DNA of 64,000 nt, from positions 2,534,501-2,598,500 of the forward strand of contig NZ_CP104883.1 of NCBI RefSeq assembly GCF_025449335.1, given 5' to 3'. Shown here piece by piece: positions 1 to 9,819 of the stretch. The notes below the pieces were generated by a model. That model was not told the DNA's origin, ran no database searches, and saw nothing but the letters and a program-made list of their open reading frames with translations. Both the position numbers and the translations under genes were made by a program. The stretch is from Bartonella sp. HY328. Its GTDB lineage: Bacteria > Pseudomonadota > Alphaproteobacteria > Rhizobiales > Rhizobiaceae. Within the stretch, counting starts at the first letter, position 1, and each line of letters starts with the position of its first letter.

Positions 1-628
1 TCCAAGTTACACCTTCACTGCAAGGAGGTGTCGTCAAAGAACCATCAAAATGATAATAATGTTCGGTATTTGGGATCATATCATCCAAATCAATTTCTTC
101 ACCAACATCAACCGTCTTGTCATGTTCTTCAGGAATGCTTGTTAAAATTTGTTTGAATGACTTGCTTTCTTTACCCTCTTCAAACATTACAGCAAGAACA
201 AGCAATTTACCTTCTTTGGTAGCATGCACAAAATGTGCTTCCAATGGGAAGGAACGCTTCATAATTGTATTTTCACTTGGTACGTGGAAATGGAACTGCT
301 TGAGGTAATATTTTTCACCCTTAAAAGTCAAATAATCATCGGCATTTTTAGGGGAGACTTGAATTGTATGACCATTATTTACCAACTCATCAGCGGTGAT
401 TTCATAATGCAACTCAATTGGACTTTTTTCGCTGCTTTCATGAATTTCTTGAATATCGATCGGCGACTGATTTTTACCAATCTTACATTGGGCGTATTCT
501 GGCGCCAAATCACCCCAATATTCAGGCCCCTCGGCTCCTTCATAGCCCCAATGCACGCCAGCAGAAGCTACACAAACCAATGAGAGAGAGAAAACACTAG
601 AAAGAATGAGAGTTTTAATTTTTTTCAT
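1..628 (-). CDS. Alpha-type carbonic anhydrase, periplasmic (C-terminus beyond window)
   Basis: Reading the minus strand from an ATG at 628 gives 209 open codons to the window edge, so the 3' end is missing. A signal peptide covers about residues 1-23 and ends in VASA. The mature part begins HWGYEG and has the alpha-CA landmarks: NQSPIDI, the zinc-binding FHFHVPSEN (two His), EAHFVH (third His), and LTTPPCSEGVTW with the threonine near the active site. One Cys in the N-terminal part and the one in TPPCSEG are placed to form the disulfide usual in periplasmic enzymes. The family interconverts CO2 and bicarbonate. It stands alone, with a long AT-rich region upstream. The family call is firm. 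Confidence 0.93.
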   Translation of the reverse strand, partial: MKKIKTLILSSVFSLSLVCVASAGVHWGYEGAEGPEYWGDLAPEYAQCKIGKNQSPIDIQEIHESSEKSPIELHYEITADELVNNGHTIQVSPKNADDYLTFKGEKYYLKQFHFHVPSENTIMKRSFPLEAHFVHATKEGKLLVLAVMFEEGKESKSFKQILTSIPEEHDKTVDVGEEIDLDDMIPNTEHYYHFDGSLTTPPCSEGVTW

Positions 629-1471
629 AATAACGCCCTTATGCATATAAATATGAATTTAAATTTTTACATCACACTAAAATGCTAATCACTTCAGCGA
701 AAATGCTTATTATTGTTACCTAGCGCAACACATATAAAAGGCAATCCGCCTTTAAATGCCCGCTATTAAAATGCACTTCACATTCATGTTAAACCAAACC
801 TGTTAGACATTACTGCAAGCAATCAGCAAATTATATTTATTCATTTTGCCCAACAAACCATCGAACTCAAACATAAAACATAACTATATTTGACAAGTTT
901 AATTTAAAATACCTATGACAAGTAAAACACTTTAATGAGCACTGGATAATCTCAAAAACAATAAATTGCAAATGACAATGTTTAACAAATTGAAAGTAAA
1001 AATCTGCAAAAAATGCTTCAATAATTTTTGCCATATTTTGAGCAAATTTTAGGAATCCAAGCTATGAAAATTAGCTAAACATCTTTTTAAATTACTATTA
1101 GTCTAATAAAATCAGCAATATGTCTATAATTAAAAAATAGCCAACCCCATTTAAATACGAACACAATTTAAGCATAATAAGCTAAAAACAAGTTTCAGCA
1201 CTTCAACTTTGACATGAAACTGGTTCACATTTCGATATTCTAATATATAAGCAATCACAAATATATTACTGAATATGCCAAAAAAATCTCTGTTTTGTGC
1301 AATTATGGGTAAAGTCATATAGTTTTGCAAAAAAACATACGGAGAGTTTTAGGAATCTTAAACATAATACCACTAAGGCCAAGGTGGCATATTGGAGGAA
1401 GTAAAGGATCACTCCCAATAGCTCCTAGAATGCTATTGCCTCCATACGCTAGCCACGCAATGCATCAAAAC
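629..1471. other. AT-rich intergenic region, no gene seen
   Basis: This stretch lies between the start of the carbonic anhydrase gene and the 3' end of the ETF-QO gene. It is very AT-rich with many stops in all frames. I see no RNA gene, repeat array or convincing terminator. The promoter of the carbonic anhydrase gene should be near its left end. Confidence 0.5.
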
Positions 1472-3136
1472 TCACATATTGGGATATACTGGTCCTTCGC
1501 CCCCCTGCGGACAAGTCCAATTAATATTTTGATTAGGATCTTTAATATCGCATGTTTTACAATGAACGCAATTTTGGGCATTAATGACGTAAGTTTCCTT
1601 GCCATCTTTCTCCACCCATTCATAAACACCAGCAGGACAATAGCGCGTTGATGGGCCTGCATACTTACTAAATTCAGATGCTTCTTGCACGTCCAATGAT
1701 GCCAATTTTAAATGGCAAGGCTGATCTTCCTCATGATTGGTATTGGACAAAAAGACTGAAGACAAGCGATCAAAAGTCAACACATTATCAGGCTTTGGAT
1801 AGTCGATTTTTTGGTGCTTTTCGGCAGGCTCTAAACAGGCATAATCAGCCTTGCCGTGTGACAGGGTACCAAAAATTGAAAATTTTAATAATTGCTGGCA
1901 CCACAAATCAAAACCACCCAGCGCAACCCCAAGCTTGCTACCAAATTTTGACCAAAGTGGCTTAAAATTGCGCACAGGATAGAGATCCTTACCTATTGCA
2001 CTTTGCCGCCATTCATTTTCAATTTCTACAACTTCGTCCTGCGCCCTACCTTCAGCTATTGCTTTTGCAATATGATTTGCAGCATAAAGTCCAGATAAAA
2101 CAGCATTGTGGGAACCTTTAATGCGCGGTACATTTACAAATCCGGCAGAACAACCAATAAGTGCGCCGCCCGCGAAAGTCAGTTTTGGCACGGATTGCCA
2201 GCCACCTTCGGTAATAACGCGTGCACCATAAGCAATACGCTTAGCACCTTCAAACAGTGGGGCAATGGCCGGATGGGTTTTAAAACGCTGAAATTCTTCA
2301 AAGGGTGACAAATAAGGGTTTTTATAATTAAGGTGGACGACAAAGCCAACTGCCACCTGATTATCTTCTAAATGATACAGAAAAGATCCGCCACCGGTTT
2401 GATTATCCAATGGCCACCCAGCACTATGCTGCACTAGGCCTGCCTTATGCTTTTCAGGGGCAACTTCCCAAAGCTCTTTAATGCCAATGCCAAATTTTTG
2501 CGGATCACGCCCCTGTTGAAGATCAAAATGGCTAATCAATTGCTTAGCTAAAGAGCCGCGCGCACCTTCAGCAATTAACACATATTTGCCGAGCAATGCC
2601 ATGCCAGGTGTATAATTAGGTCCTTGAGTACCATCGCGCTCAATCCCCATATCACCGGTAATTACGCCTTTGACGGCGCCATTATCATCAAAAACAACGT
2701 CAACCGCGGCAAAGCCTGGATAAATATCAACGCCTAATGCTTCAGCCTGCTCAGCAAGCCAACGACAAACATTGCCCAGCGATACGATATAATTACCGTG
2801 ATTGGATGTAAGTTTTGGCAACATAAATGCTGGTACGATTTTCGCCTTAGTTGCGGTTAAATCAAAAAACACATCTTCAGTTACCGCAGTTTTAAAAGGA
2901 TGGCTCGCATCTTCACGCCAATTGGGCAACAAAGCATCGATACCAATAGGATCAACTACCGCGCCAGAAAGAATATGGGCACCAACTTCAGCCCCTTTTT
3001 CAAGAACAACAATATTAAGATCAGGATTGATTTGTTTTAAGCGTATTGCTGCCGCAAGACCAGCTGGCCCTGCCCCAACAATAACAACATCAAAATCCAT
3101 ACTTTCCCGCTCTTGCGCGTCCATATTACTGTCCAA
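1472..3136 (-). CDS. Electron transfer flavoprotein-ubiquinone oxidoreductase
   Basis: The 554-residue product has the usual length of ETF-QO. This membrane-associated flavoprotein passes electrons from reduced ETF (fatty acid and amino acid oxidation) to ubiquinone. Near the N-terminus the dinucleotide motif VVIVGAGPAGLAAAIRL binds FAD. The C-terminal domain has the 4Fe-4S ligands, one Cys in RYCPAGVYEW and three in CVHCKTCDIKDP. No etfAB genes are adjacent. Upstream in-frame Met residues at positions 1, 5 and 13 leave the exact start open; the longest was kept because relatives carry a similar charged leader before the FAD motif. Confidence 0.96.
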   Translation of the reverse strand: MDSNMDAQERESMDFDVVIVGAGPAGLAAAIRLKQINPDLNIVVLEKGAEVGAHILSGAVVDPIGIDALLPNWREDASHPFKTAVTEDVFFDLTATKAKIVPAFMLPKLTSNHGNYIVSLGNVCRWLAEQAEALGVDIYPGFAAVDVVFDDNGAVKGVITGDMGIERDGTQGPNYTPGMALLGKYVLIAEGARGSLAKQLISHFDLQQGRDPQKFGIGIKELWEVAPEKHKAGLVQHSAGWPLDNQTGGGSFLYHLEDNQVAVGFVVHLNYKNPYLSPFEEFQRFKTHPAIAPLFEGAKRIAYGARVITEGGWQSVPKLTFAGGALIGCSAGFVNVPRIKGSHNAVLSGLYAANHIAKAIAEGRAQDEVVEIENEWRQSAIGKDLYPVRNFKPLWSKFGSKLGVALGGFDLWCQQLLKFSIFGTLSHGKADYACLEPAEKHQKIDYPKPDNVLTFDRLSSVFLSNTNHEEDQPCHLKLASLDVQEASEFSKYAGPSTRYCPAGVYEWVEKDGKETYVINAQNCVHCKTCDIKDPNQNINWTCPQGGEGPVYPNM

Positions 3137-3331
3137 ACCATATCACTAAAATTGAATTTATATTTATTCTAATAACTTCCTCCCCCTCTAATATCAAGCA
3201 AGAATCGCTGCTCATCAGCTATACAATATGTCACACACTGCACAATTGCGTTTTTGGCTGCAATAAACTAAAGGCTCCTTCCTTTTTAAACCTATGATAG
3301 TTTATTAAGGAGGGAGTAAACCGGAGTTTAA

Positions 3332-4318
3332 TTATTTCAAAGCAGTCACTCTATACCCCATTTTACGAAAGGCCTCCACCAACCCAGTATCTCCAACAAG
3401 ATGCAAAGCACCAACAGCAATAAAACTATTACCCTTTTCAAGTAGCGGTTTGGAGCGTTCTGCCATCACAACATTGCGCTTATCAATTAATTCGGCATTA
3501 AATTCCTCCAACCGAGTAATTGTCGAACCATCGTCAGCAAAATGTTCTGTTAATGGCATTATCATTGATATTTTACCTTCAACATAAAGTTCTGCCGTTG
3601 TGCTGGATAAATCTTTCATTCGCTCTGGATTATTAATAGACTGCAAAATTGATGCTAAATATAAAGGATCTGGTATTCTCGCTAAAATCTTCAACTGCTC
3701 TTCAATAGTTTCAAGACCTATCAATTCTTTACCATTAGCAAGGGCATTTAGTTCAATTTGGCTATCAAAAACTTTAGCCTCTGTTTGTGGGCAATCCGAC
3801 ATAGAGAAAATCATAACGAAATACCATGGCTTCAAATGCTCTACATTCGCAAACGCAATACCACGTTGCTTTAAAAGAGCATCAAATTTTTGAAATTGCG
3901 CCTCCGTCATTTGCTTTTTAACACTATCATCATTATGGTACATCAACAAATTAGTATTTGCCCTAATTGTATTAAAGAGTTCCCCCCCTGCTTCATCGCC
4001 TATATCAATCAACTCCAAAGCTACCCGAGAAGATTTATCAAAGGCTATCTGTTCAGCAGAAGTCATTTTGACAATTTTGGCATCACTAGCATGCATTGTG
4101 CCCAATAAATAAGACGGCTCAACGCCGTCTTTTTCAATTTTCCAAAAGCGGCTATCGCCATTTTTAATTTTGTTGGCGGCCTCTTCTAGTTGCTGCAAGG
4201 TTTGCGCATCAAGTGCATCACGCAAATCTTTACCGCACATCATATTTTGAGCTAAAGCAAAATCGCTAAACCCAAATAGGGCAAATATAGTGACCAATGC
4301 TAATAATTTTCTAAACAT
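3332..4318 (-). CDS. TraB/GumN family protein, exported
   Basis: This 328-residue product starts at the ATG at 4318; a TTG three codons upstream is also in frame. It begins with a signal peptide, MFRKLLALVTIFALFGF, ending near ALA. The TraB/GumN hallmarks follow: FWKIEKDGVEPSYLLGTMHA near the mature N-terminus, LIGLETIEEQ in the middle and AVGALHLVGDTGLV at the C-terminus. The two glycine/histidine motifs resemble those of Tiki-type metalloproteases. No specific bacterial substrate is known to me. It begins 15 bases after the tam reading frame and probably belongs to the same transcript. Confidence 0.85.
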   Translation of the reverse strand: MFRKLLALVTIFALFGFSDFALAQNMMCGKDLRDALDAQTLQQLEEAANKIKNGDSRFWKIEKDGVEPSYLLGTMHASDAKIVKMTSAEQIAFDKSSRVALELIDIGDEAGGELFNTIRANTNLLMYHNDDSVKKQMTEAQFQKFDALLKQRGIAFANVEHLKPWYFVMIFSMSDCPQTEAKVFDSQIELNALANGKELIGLETIEEQLKILARIPDPLYLASILQSINNPERMKDLSSTTAELYVEGKISMIMPLTEHFADDGSTITRLEEFNAELIDKRNVVMAERSKPLLEKGNSFIAVGALHLVGDTGLVEAFRKMGYRVTALK

Positions 4319-4333
4319 TATAGCCAAAACCTT

Positions 4334-5107
4334 TTACTTTTTAAGCACAATAAAAAAGCGAGGAAAGCGCAGTAATACTTTGCCATCGCGCTGTAAGGGA
4401 TAAGAATTTTTTATTTTATCAAGATAGAGATTTAAAAATATTTCTTTTTCAGCATCATTTAATGGCGAAAGAAAGGGCTGAAGTGCCGCTCCTTTGACCC
4501 AATCTACAATTGCTTCATGACTATCTAAAACATGATTATAAACACTATGCCAAAGATCAATTTGCAAGACAAAAGGCGCAAAAGCATCATAATAGACACC
4601 TGCGTCAGGCAGCTTTTCTCGCGCTATATTACCAATGCGACTTTTCTAGCGGCTATCTTGTGAAACTTCAATCATCGCCTGATGAATTGGCTCATGTAAA
4701 TTATCGGGCATTTGAATGGCAAGGATTGCACCATTTTTCATTTCACCAAGTAGGCGCTGTAATTGCTTTATATGATCAGGCAACCATTGAAATACTGCAT
4801 TGGAAAAAAGTAAATCAGTATCTTGCGGTACATTCCAGCTTGCAATATCACGTACTTCAAAATGGATTCCGGGCAACTGGTGCTTGGCTTTGGCAATCAT
4901 ATCAGCTGAATTATCAAATCCCGATATTTTTGCTTTTGGCCAAAAGTGCTGCAATAGCTCGGTAGAATTACCGGGCCCACAACCAATATCTATAATATTC
5001 TTAATTGCTATTTCATCATATCTAGAAATCGCATTGACAAGATCGCGAGCAGGCCGGCTTCGTTCATCATTAAACATCAAATATTGATTGGCTGACCAGT
5101 CTTTCAT
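4334..5107 (-). pseudogene. tam: Trans-aconitate 2-methyltransferase gene with one internal amber codon
   Basis: The frame runs from ATG at 5107 to a stop at 4334, 257 residues if read through, the normal length of Tam. It is interrupted once, by TAG at 4646-4648 (codon 154). Before the stop are the SAM-binding IIDIGCGPGNSTELL and SNAVFQWLPDH. After it, in the same frame, are IDLWHSVYNHVL, VDWVKGAALQPFL and LLRFPRFFIVLKK, which match the family C-terminus. Tam methylates trans-aconitate, a TCA-cycle inhibitor. A TGG to TAG change at a Trp position would explain the defect. Unless the stop is read through, the 153-residue product lacks the C-terminal part of the fold. Confidence 0.88.
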
Positions 5108-5151
5108 TTTTTACCCTTTAAAAACACACTGCCACCGCTAAATCAAAAAAT

Positions 5152-6696
5152 TTATGGAATATAAAAGTACCTAAATATTTTGAACTGATCGGGATGACCT
5201 TTATAGGCAATCTTAATCGTCTTAGCCTTAGGGCCTGCTTTATAGGTTAAACGATAAATATATTCCCCTAGAGAACCTTTAAACGCCTGTCCATAGGCCT
5301 CTGGATCTTTCAGTTTATCGGCATCTATATCATCAAGTATTAATAGAGGAAATTGTAAGCGCTGTTCAGCATTTACCGTCTCATTATGAACGACTTTTAT
5401 GTCCGGATTATAAAGTCGTAAATTGCCTGCATATTTCGTGTTGGGCGATACAATAGTTGCAATGGGGCCTTCTTTTTCAATAGTGCTATATAATAAATTA
5501 TAGTCAAGTAAACCTAGTGGCAAGTGTCGACCGCTTCCCTGATGAAGTGAAAAAAACAAAACAATAGGCACCATAAGTGCAACAATAATACCACAAACCC
5601 CATATGATATTAAGGCACGAATTTTTCGGGTATAATAAAAAAGCATAATCGAGAAATAGGCTGGACAAAGAATGAGGACTGGCTGCATCCACCTATCTTT
5701 AACCTGTGTCGACCCGCTTAAAATTATTGATATGAAAACAATCAATAAGCCAAAACCCAAAACTCTACCAATAAACTTTGCCGCAAATTCTTCTGTTTCC
5801 GTATAATCAAGTCCGTTTTGTATGGGTCTATTAAATAGATAAACAACCAGCGCAACAATAAAAGCCAACCCGCCAAAGGCAAAAACCGCATGGACAAGTT
5901 CCTCTGCACCTAATAAGCGCTTAATAATAAAACTATGTTGGCTAGCTACACCAAATTTATTTGAGCGTTCTAAAGTTGCATGTAAATGAGCAATAATCCA
6001 GCATAAGGGCTTGTATAATAATATTGCTGCTGTCGTAAGAATTAACAACGTTTTTAACTGAAAAAGGCATTTCCTACCCTGTTTAAAGCTTAAAGAAGCC
6101 ATCAAAATTGCAACAATAAAGATAATATCATTGAATTTACCAAGCACAGAAACAGCGATACAAAAACCAACTAAAATAGCATTAACAACGCTCTGACGGT
6201 GCATATATCGCGTCATAGCCCAAAAAAACCAACCGCAACTTGCCGTTCCAAGCACCGAGTGGGAAAGAGCGCGCTGAGACTCCCAAGCAATTTGTGGCAA
6301 TAAAAATATGCCAAGCATGGCACTTGCTGCAACCAATAGCCGCACCTTTAAATTGCGCAACCCAAAATAGACTGATAAAAACAGACTGCCAAGAATAGAA
6401 AATTTAACCAATTGCAGCACAAAAAAATGCGTGCCAAAAACTGAAGTGGCGGCAATTAAAATCCATGTGTAAAGCGGCGGCTGCGAGCCGCCATAGCCCC
6501 AATCAAAAAAGCTAATATTAGCTAATTGCTCCGCATCATCAAGACCTGCACCATTTGAGATAAAGCTTACAAATAGCGCTTCACATAAAAAATACCCAAC
6601 AATGAAAATCAGCGCCCAAAATGCAAACTTACTTCCACAATATTCAGCCTCTTGTGGCCTTTGGTTATTATCCACAATGATGCTATTCTTACTCAT
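5152..6696 (-). CDS. GT39/ArnT-like membrane glycosyltransferase
   Basis: The product has 514 residues from the ATG at 6696; a TTG lies just before it. After a short cytoplasmic tail there are about ten hydrophobic segments. The first periplasmic loop has the acidic pair GLDDAEQ followed by GYGGSQPPLYTW, the pattern of dolichyl/undecaprenyl-phosphate-sugar glycosyltransferases of the PMT/ArnT superfamily. The C-terminal third is a soluble periplasmic domain. These enzymes move a sugar from a polyprenyl carrier to a lipid or protein acceptor; neither can be told here. It lies 44 bases upstream of tam on the same strand. Confidence 0.82.
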   Translation of the reverse strand: MSKNSIIVDNNQRPQEAEYCGSKFAFWALIFIVGYFLCEALFVSFISNGAGLDDAEQLANISFFDWGYGGSQPPLYTWILIAATSVFGTHFFVLQLVKFSILGSLFLSVYFGLRNLKVRLLVAASAMLGIFLLPQIAWESQRALSHSVLGTASCGWFFWAMTRYMHRQSVVNAILVGFCIAVSVLGKFNDIIFIVAILMASLSFKQGRKCLFQLKTLLILTTAAILLYKPLCWIIAHLHATLERSNKFGVASQHSFIIKRLLGAEELVHAVFAFGGLAFIVALVVYLFNRPIQNGLDYTETEEFAAKFIGRVLGFGLLIVFISIILSGSTQVKDRWMQPVLILCPAYFSIMLFYYTRKIRALISYGVCGIIVALMVPIVLFFSLHQGSGRHLPLGLLDYNLLYSTIEKEGPIATIVSPNTKYAGNLRLYNPDIKVVHNETVNAEQRLQFPLLILDDIDADKLKDPEAYGQAFKGSLGEYIYRLTYKAGPKAKTIKIAYKGHPDQFKIFRYFYIP

Positions 6697-7105
6697 CAAA
6701 TACGCCTTTTTTCATTTTTAAACCGATGCTACCCTTACCGATATAGATATTGTAATTTATAAAAATGACATTTTTAGCTGAATACTTAATCGATAATATT
6801 AAAACTATCAAATAGGATAATAAATTTAACAAAAGGCAGTTAGAAGAAAACATAATATTTTAATTATCCAACATACTAAAATACTGAAATTCCTAATTAT
6901 TTTTTAACATCCCTTACAATTAAATAACCTTGAACCTATGTCTAACTTAAGGGCATTAATTTCGCATGTTAATTATGTCGCTTATTGCAAAGAATGTCCG
7001 ATTAATATGGTGTTTTTATGGGTGAAGACATCCGCTTCCCCACTTTCATCATGTCTAATACCAAAGATCGCATTTATTCACTTCAACAACGCAAAAGGAA
7101 ATAGC
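6697..7105. other. Divergent intergenic region, AT-rich
   Basis: This separates the glycosyltransferase (minus) from the reductase (plus). The reductase frame is open for 56 codons before its ATG, but that part has no SDR similarity and no ribosome binding site at its 5' end. I treat it as untranslated. No further element is recognised. Confidence 0.5.
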
Positions 7106-7885
7106 ATGACAGATAAATCAAAAGTTGCATTTGTTACTGGTGCAGGTCAGGGAATTGGCCGCGCAATTGCTTTGCGCTTAGCAAAAGATGGCTTTCATCT
7201 TGCCCTTGTTGATTTAAAGGCGGACAAAATCGCTGAAGTCGCCAAGGAAGTGGAGGCATTGGGTAAAAAGGCCATTGCTATAACTGCTGATGTTTCTAAA
7301 CGGGATGATATTTATGCGGCAATTGACAAAACGGAAAAAGAACTTGGCGGCTTTGATGTTATTGTCAATAATGCCGGTATTGCCCAAGTAACGCCTATTG
7401 CCGATATCACTGAACAAGAGGTTGAGCGCATCCTACGTATTAATGTCGAAGGTGTATTATGGGGCATTCAAGCCGCCGCCAAAAAATTCATCGCCCGCAA
7501 ACAAAAGGGTAAAATCATTAATGCATCTTCCATTGCGGGCCATGATGGATTTGAACTACTTGGGGCATATTCTGCAACAAAATTTGCTGTTCGTGCGCTA
7601 ACCCAATCTGCTGCCAAAGAATATGCTCGTGCTGGCATTACCGTTAACTCTTATTGCCCTGGTATTGTAGGCACCGATATGTGGGTAGAGATCGACCAAC
7701 GCTTCGCCGACCTTACGGGCGCACCCGTTGGTGCAACCTACAAGAAATATGTAGAAGGCATCGCCTTGGGGCGCGCTCAAACTCCTGATGATGTGGCGAA
7801 TCTTGTATCATTTTTAGCAAGTAGCGATTCAGATTATATCACTGGCCAGTCCATATTAACCGATGGCGGCATTGTTTATCGCTAA
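7106..7885 (+). CDS. Short-chain dehydrogenase, acetoin/diacetyl reductase type
   Basis: The product has 259 residues from the ATG at 7106, preceded by AAAAGGAAA at a good distance. It has the classical SDR layout: TGAGQGIGRAIA for the cofactor, NNAG, the catalytic ASSIAG Ser, and YSATK with catalytic Tyr and Lys. Length and the closing LTDGGIVYR agree with BudC-type enzymes that interconvert diacetyl, acetoin and 2,3-butanediol with NADH. The SDR assignment is firm, the substrate an inference. No other butanediol-pathway gene is nearby. Confidence 0.82.
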   Translation: MTDKSKVAFVTGAGQGIGRAIALRLAKDGFHLALVDLKADKIAEVAKEVEALGKKAIAITADVSKRDDIYAAIDKTEKELGGFDVIVNNAGIAQVTPIADITEQEVERILRINVEGVLWGIQAAAKKFIARKQKGKIINASSIAGHDGFELLGAYSATKFAVRALTQSAAKEYARAGITVNSYCPGIVGTDMWVEIDQRFADLTGAPVGATYKKYVEGIALGRAQTPDDVANLVSFLASSDSDYITGQSILTDGGIVYR

Positions 7886-8268
7886 GATTTAGCCAATAGT
7901 ATATAATCGTAACAAAAAATAATAAAGCATCTATATGTATATTTTTATCGGTGCTTTATTCCATAACTGATACCATAATTTTGTTTATTTTAATATTTTA
8001 AGATTTTACTAATTAATACAAAAAAATAATAACTACTGTATTATTTTTTTTAAAATATTTTCATCAATAATATAATATATTTTATTTTATTTTAAATAAA
8101 TATCTTGTTTGACAATGATTTAAATTTCAATTATTGTGCAATACAACGAACTTTTTATATGAGCTATAATTTTTGCGCCTAAAACTATGCCTTTAATTCT
8201 CCCTCTCAAAAACTTCGCCAAAACATGCGGTTTCCGCAATATCTTCTATTGCTATGAAAGGGTTTATT
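7886..8268 (+). other. AT-rich leader region of the cold-shock gene
   Basis: These 383 bases contain long A/T runs, mainly at 7900-8160, and then a more mixed segment just before the csp start. A long 5' untranslated region that folds differently in the cold is known for cspA-type mRNAs. Whether this one behaves so cannot be read from sequence. No open frame of note. Confidence 0.4.
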
Positions 8269-8478
8269 ATGACCACAGGCACAGTTAAATGGTTTAATTC
8301 AACCAAGGGTTTCGGCTTCATTCAACCAGATGATGGTGGCGCAGACGTATTTGTTCACATTTCAGCTGTTGAACAATCAGGTCTTCGCAAGCTTGATGAA
8401 GGCCAGAAAATTGGCTTCGAATTACAGCGCGACAAGCGCTCAGGCAAAATGTCAGCTTGTAACCTTACAGCTGCTTAA
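8269..8478 (+). CDS. Cold-shock protein, CspA family
   Basis: The product is a 69-residue single cold-shock domain. Both RNA-binding motifs are present, KGFGFIQ (RNP1) and VFVHIS (RNP2). The ATG at 8269 is chosen over an ATG five codons upstream because GAAAGGG lies about eight bases before it and MTTGTVKWFNSTKGFGF is the family start. Such proteins bind single-stranded nucleic acid and act as RNA chaperones. The gene is monocistronic, with a terminator right behind it. Confidence 0.96.
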   Translation: MTTGTVKWFNSTKGFGFIQPDDGGADVFVHISAVEQSGLRKLDEGQKIGFELQRDKRSGKMSACNLTAA

Positions 8479-8505
8479 TCTTTTAAAAGATTAATTGCTT
8501 TTTAG

Positions 8506-8533
8506 AAAGGTCGGATTTATCCGGCCTTTTTTA
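8506..8533 (+). terminator. Rho-independent terminator after csp
   Basis: AAAGGTCGG pairs with CCGGCCTTT (one G-T pair) around a six-base loop and is followed by a T run. It lies 27 bases after the cold-shock stop codon. Confidence 0.88.
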
Positions 8534-8590
8534 TTGCCTGTCGCGCAATGCAATAATTCTTAGCTTGCTTAACAATATGCCACTCACACT

Positions 8591-8728
8591 TTAAACAACT
8601 GCTTGATACCAGCAAGCAGAAGCACCTTTCGCTTTTAAGGTAACAATATCAGTAGCTACAGCCTTCAGCACTGCTTTTAAACCGAAGATAGCTTGAACAC
8701 CTCTTTTTACATTATTCCATTTATACAT
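8591..8728 (-). CDS. Possible 45-residue small protein
   Basis: An ATG at 8728 opens a 45-codon frame rich in Ala, Val and Lys (MYKWNNVKRGVQAIFGLKAV and onward, ending WYQAVV). It sits in the gap between csp and the DUF2975 gene on the opposite strand. The sequence looks more protein-like than its surroundings, but no clear ribosome binding site is seen and I recognise no family. It may be a small amphipathic protein, a gene remnant, or chance. Confidence 0.25.
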   Translation of the reverse strand: MYKWNNVKRGVQAIFGLKAVLKAVATDIVTLKAKGASACWYQAVV

Positions 8729-8903
8729 AGAGCTAACCCAAATTCATGTCAGTCATTTCGCGTCGCTTTATAAAAACTCCTAGCAATAAATCGTTTCGCC
8801 TACCCCAAAAGATATTATAATTTTCGTAAAATAAATAATAATTATTGTTTATCAATAAAAATATGATATTCTACTCGGTGAGGTTCATCCATAGGAGAAT
8901 ATC

Positions 8904-9485
8904 ATGTCTTTTCAGACACAACCAAATAAGAATGCGATTAATACCAAACCAAGCCGAATAACGCTCGACATCATGTTAGCCTTATTCATTTTGTTTATGG
9001 TGTATTACTGGGTTTTTACTCCCCTTCCCCAAATTGCTCAAGATTGGCTTTCCAGCACCAACAGTATCAATACGGGATTACCCAATTCAGATGAAATTAT
9101 TCTTATAGGCAGCCCCGAATTTACGGTGAGATTAATGGCGCTAGTCGTAAACCTTTTATTTTCCGCCCCAATTTTTTATGGTTTTTGGTTATTACGCAAA
9201 CTCTTAAAGCTTTATGCGCAAGGTTTATTATTTACAAAAGCCCATGTAGAAATATTTAAACATGTTGCCTTTTCATTTATTGCCTATGGCATTTGCCTAT
9301 TTTTGAGTGAACCTATCATGGCCTTAGCTTTGACTGCCTTCAACAATAATGGCGATAAATTAATTGTTGCTGGTTTTGGCTCAAGCAATCTCTTTCCCAT
9401 TCTAACAGGCATTGTTATGTTGCCACTTGTTCATGTCATGCAGCAAGCTGAAAAAATGGCAGATGAACAGCAATATACAGTCTAA
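8904..9485 (+). CDS. DUF2975 family membrane protein
   Basis: The 193-residue product has four hydrophobic stretches, roughly residues 23-43, 73-98, 113-138 and 155-175. It starts at the ATG at 8904 behind TAGGAGAAT, an excellent ribosome binding site. Size, topology and the directly following XRE regulator are typical of DUF2975 proteins, whose function is unknown. The two genes are two bases apart and surely cotranscribed. Confidence 0.8.
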   Translation: MSFQTQPNKNAINTKPSRITLDIMLALFILFMVYYWVFTPLPQIAQDWLSSTNSINTGLPNSDEIILIGSPEFTVRLMALVVNLLFSAPIFYGFWLLRKLLKLYAQGLLFTKAHVEIFKHVAFSFIAYGICLFLSEPIMALALTAFNNNGDKLIVAGFGSSNLFPILTGIVMLPLVHVMQQAEKMADEQQYTV

Positions 9486-9487
9486 CC

Positions 9488-9700
9488 ATGGCGATTATTG
9501 TAAGATTAGATGTCATGCTTGCAAAACGCAAAATGCGCTCCAATGAACTCGCGCAAGCAATAGGCATTACAGAAGCAAACTTGTCCTTACTGAAATCTGG
9601 CAAGGTGAAAGCCATTCGTTTTTCCACCCTTGAAGCAATTTGCAAGGTCTTGCAATGTCAACCAGCAGACTTGCTTGAATATGCGAGTGAAGAACTCTAA
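9488..9700 (+). CDS. Small XRE/Cro-type regulator (YozG-like)
   Basis: The 70-residue product is almost entirely one helix-turn-helix domain: KMRSNELAQAIGITEANLSL, then the recognition-helix region up to RFSTLEAICKVL, and a C-terminus typical of YozG-like regulators (QCQPADLLEYA). It follows the DUF2975 gene by two bases. In many bacteria this pair is conserved, with the regulator thought to control its own operon. Targets are not shown by the sequence. Confidence 0.9.
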   Translation: MAIIVRLDVMLAKRKMRSNELAQAIGITEANLSLLKSGKVKAIRFSTLEAICKVLQCQPADLLEYASEEL

Positions 9701-9706
9701 ATTTAC

Positions 9707-9735
9707 AAAAGGCGTGTTTTAAGCTCGCCTTTTTT
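9707..9735 (+). terminator. Terminator after the DUF2975/XRE operon
   Basis: AAAAGGCG pairs with CGCCTTTT, and the hairpin runs into six Ts. It lies immediately after the regulator stop codon. Confidence 0.82.
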
Positions 9736-9819
9736 ATAGGCTATTTTATGTAGATATTAGTTTTCATTTCACCTATTACTTAACTGACAATAGTGCAATT
9801 TACCAAAAATGAGCCAATC

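Noticed and set aside
1325..1651. 108-codon plus-strand frame
   Set aside because: Its right part overlaps the well-supported ETF-QO gene antisense, the start is a TTG, and the sequence is not protein-like.
4646..5107. Frameshift in tam
   Set aside because: The two parts are in the same frame (540 bases apart at their starts), so it is a nonsense codon.
6938..7105. N-terminal extension of the reductase
   Set aside because: The 56 codons have no SDR similarity, and a good ribosome binding site precedes the ATG at 7106.
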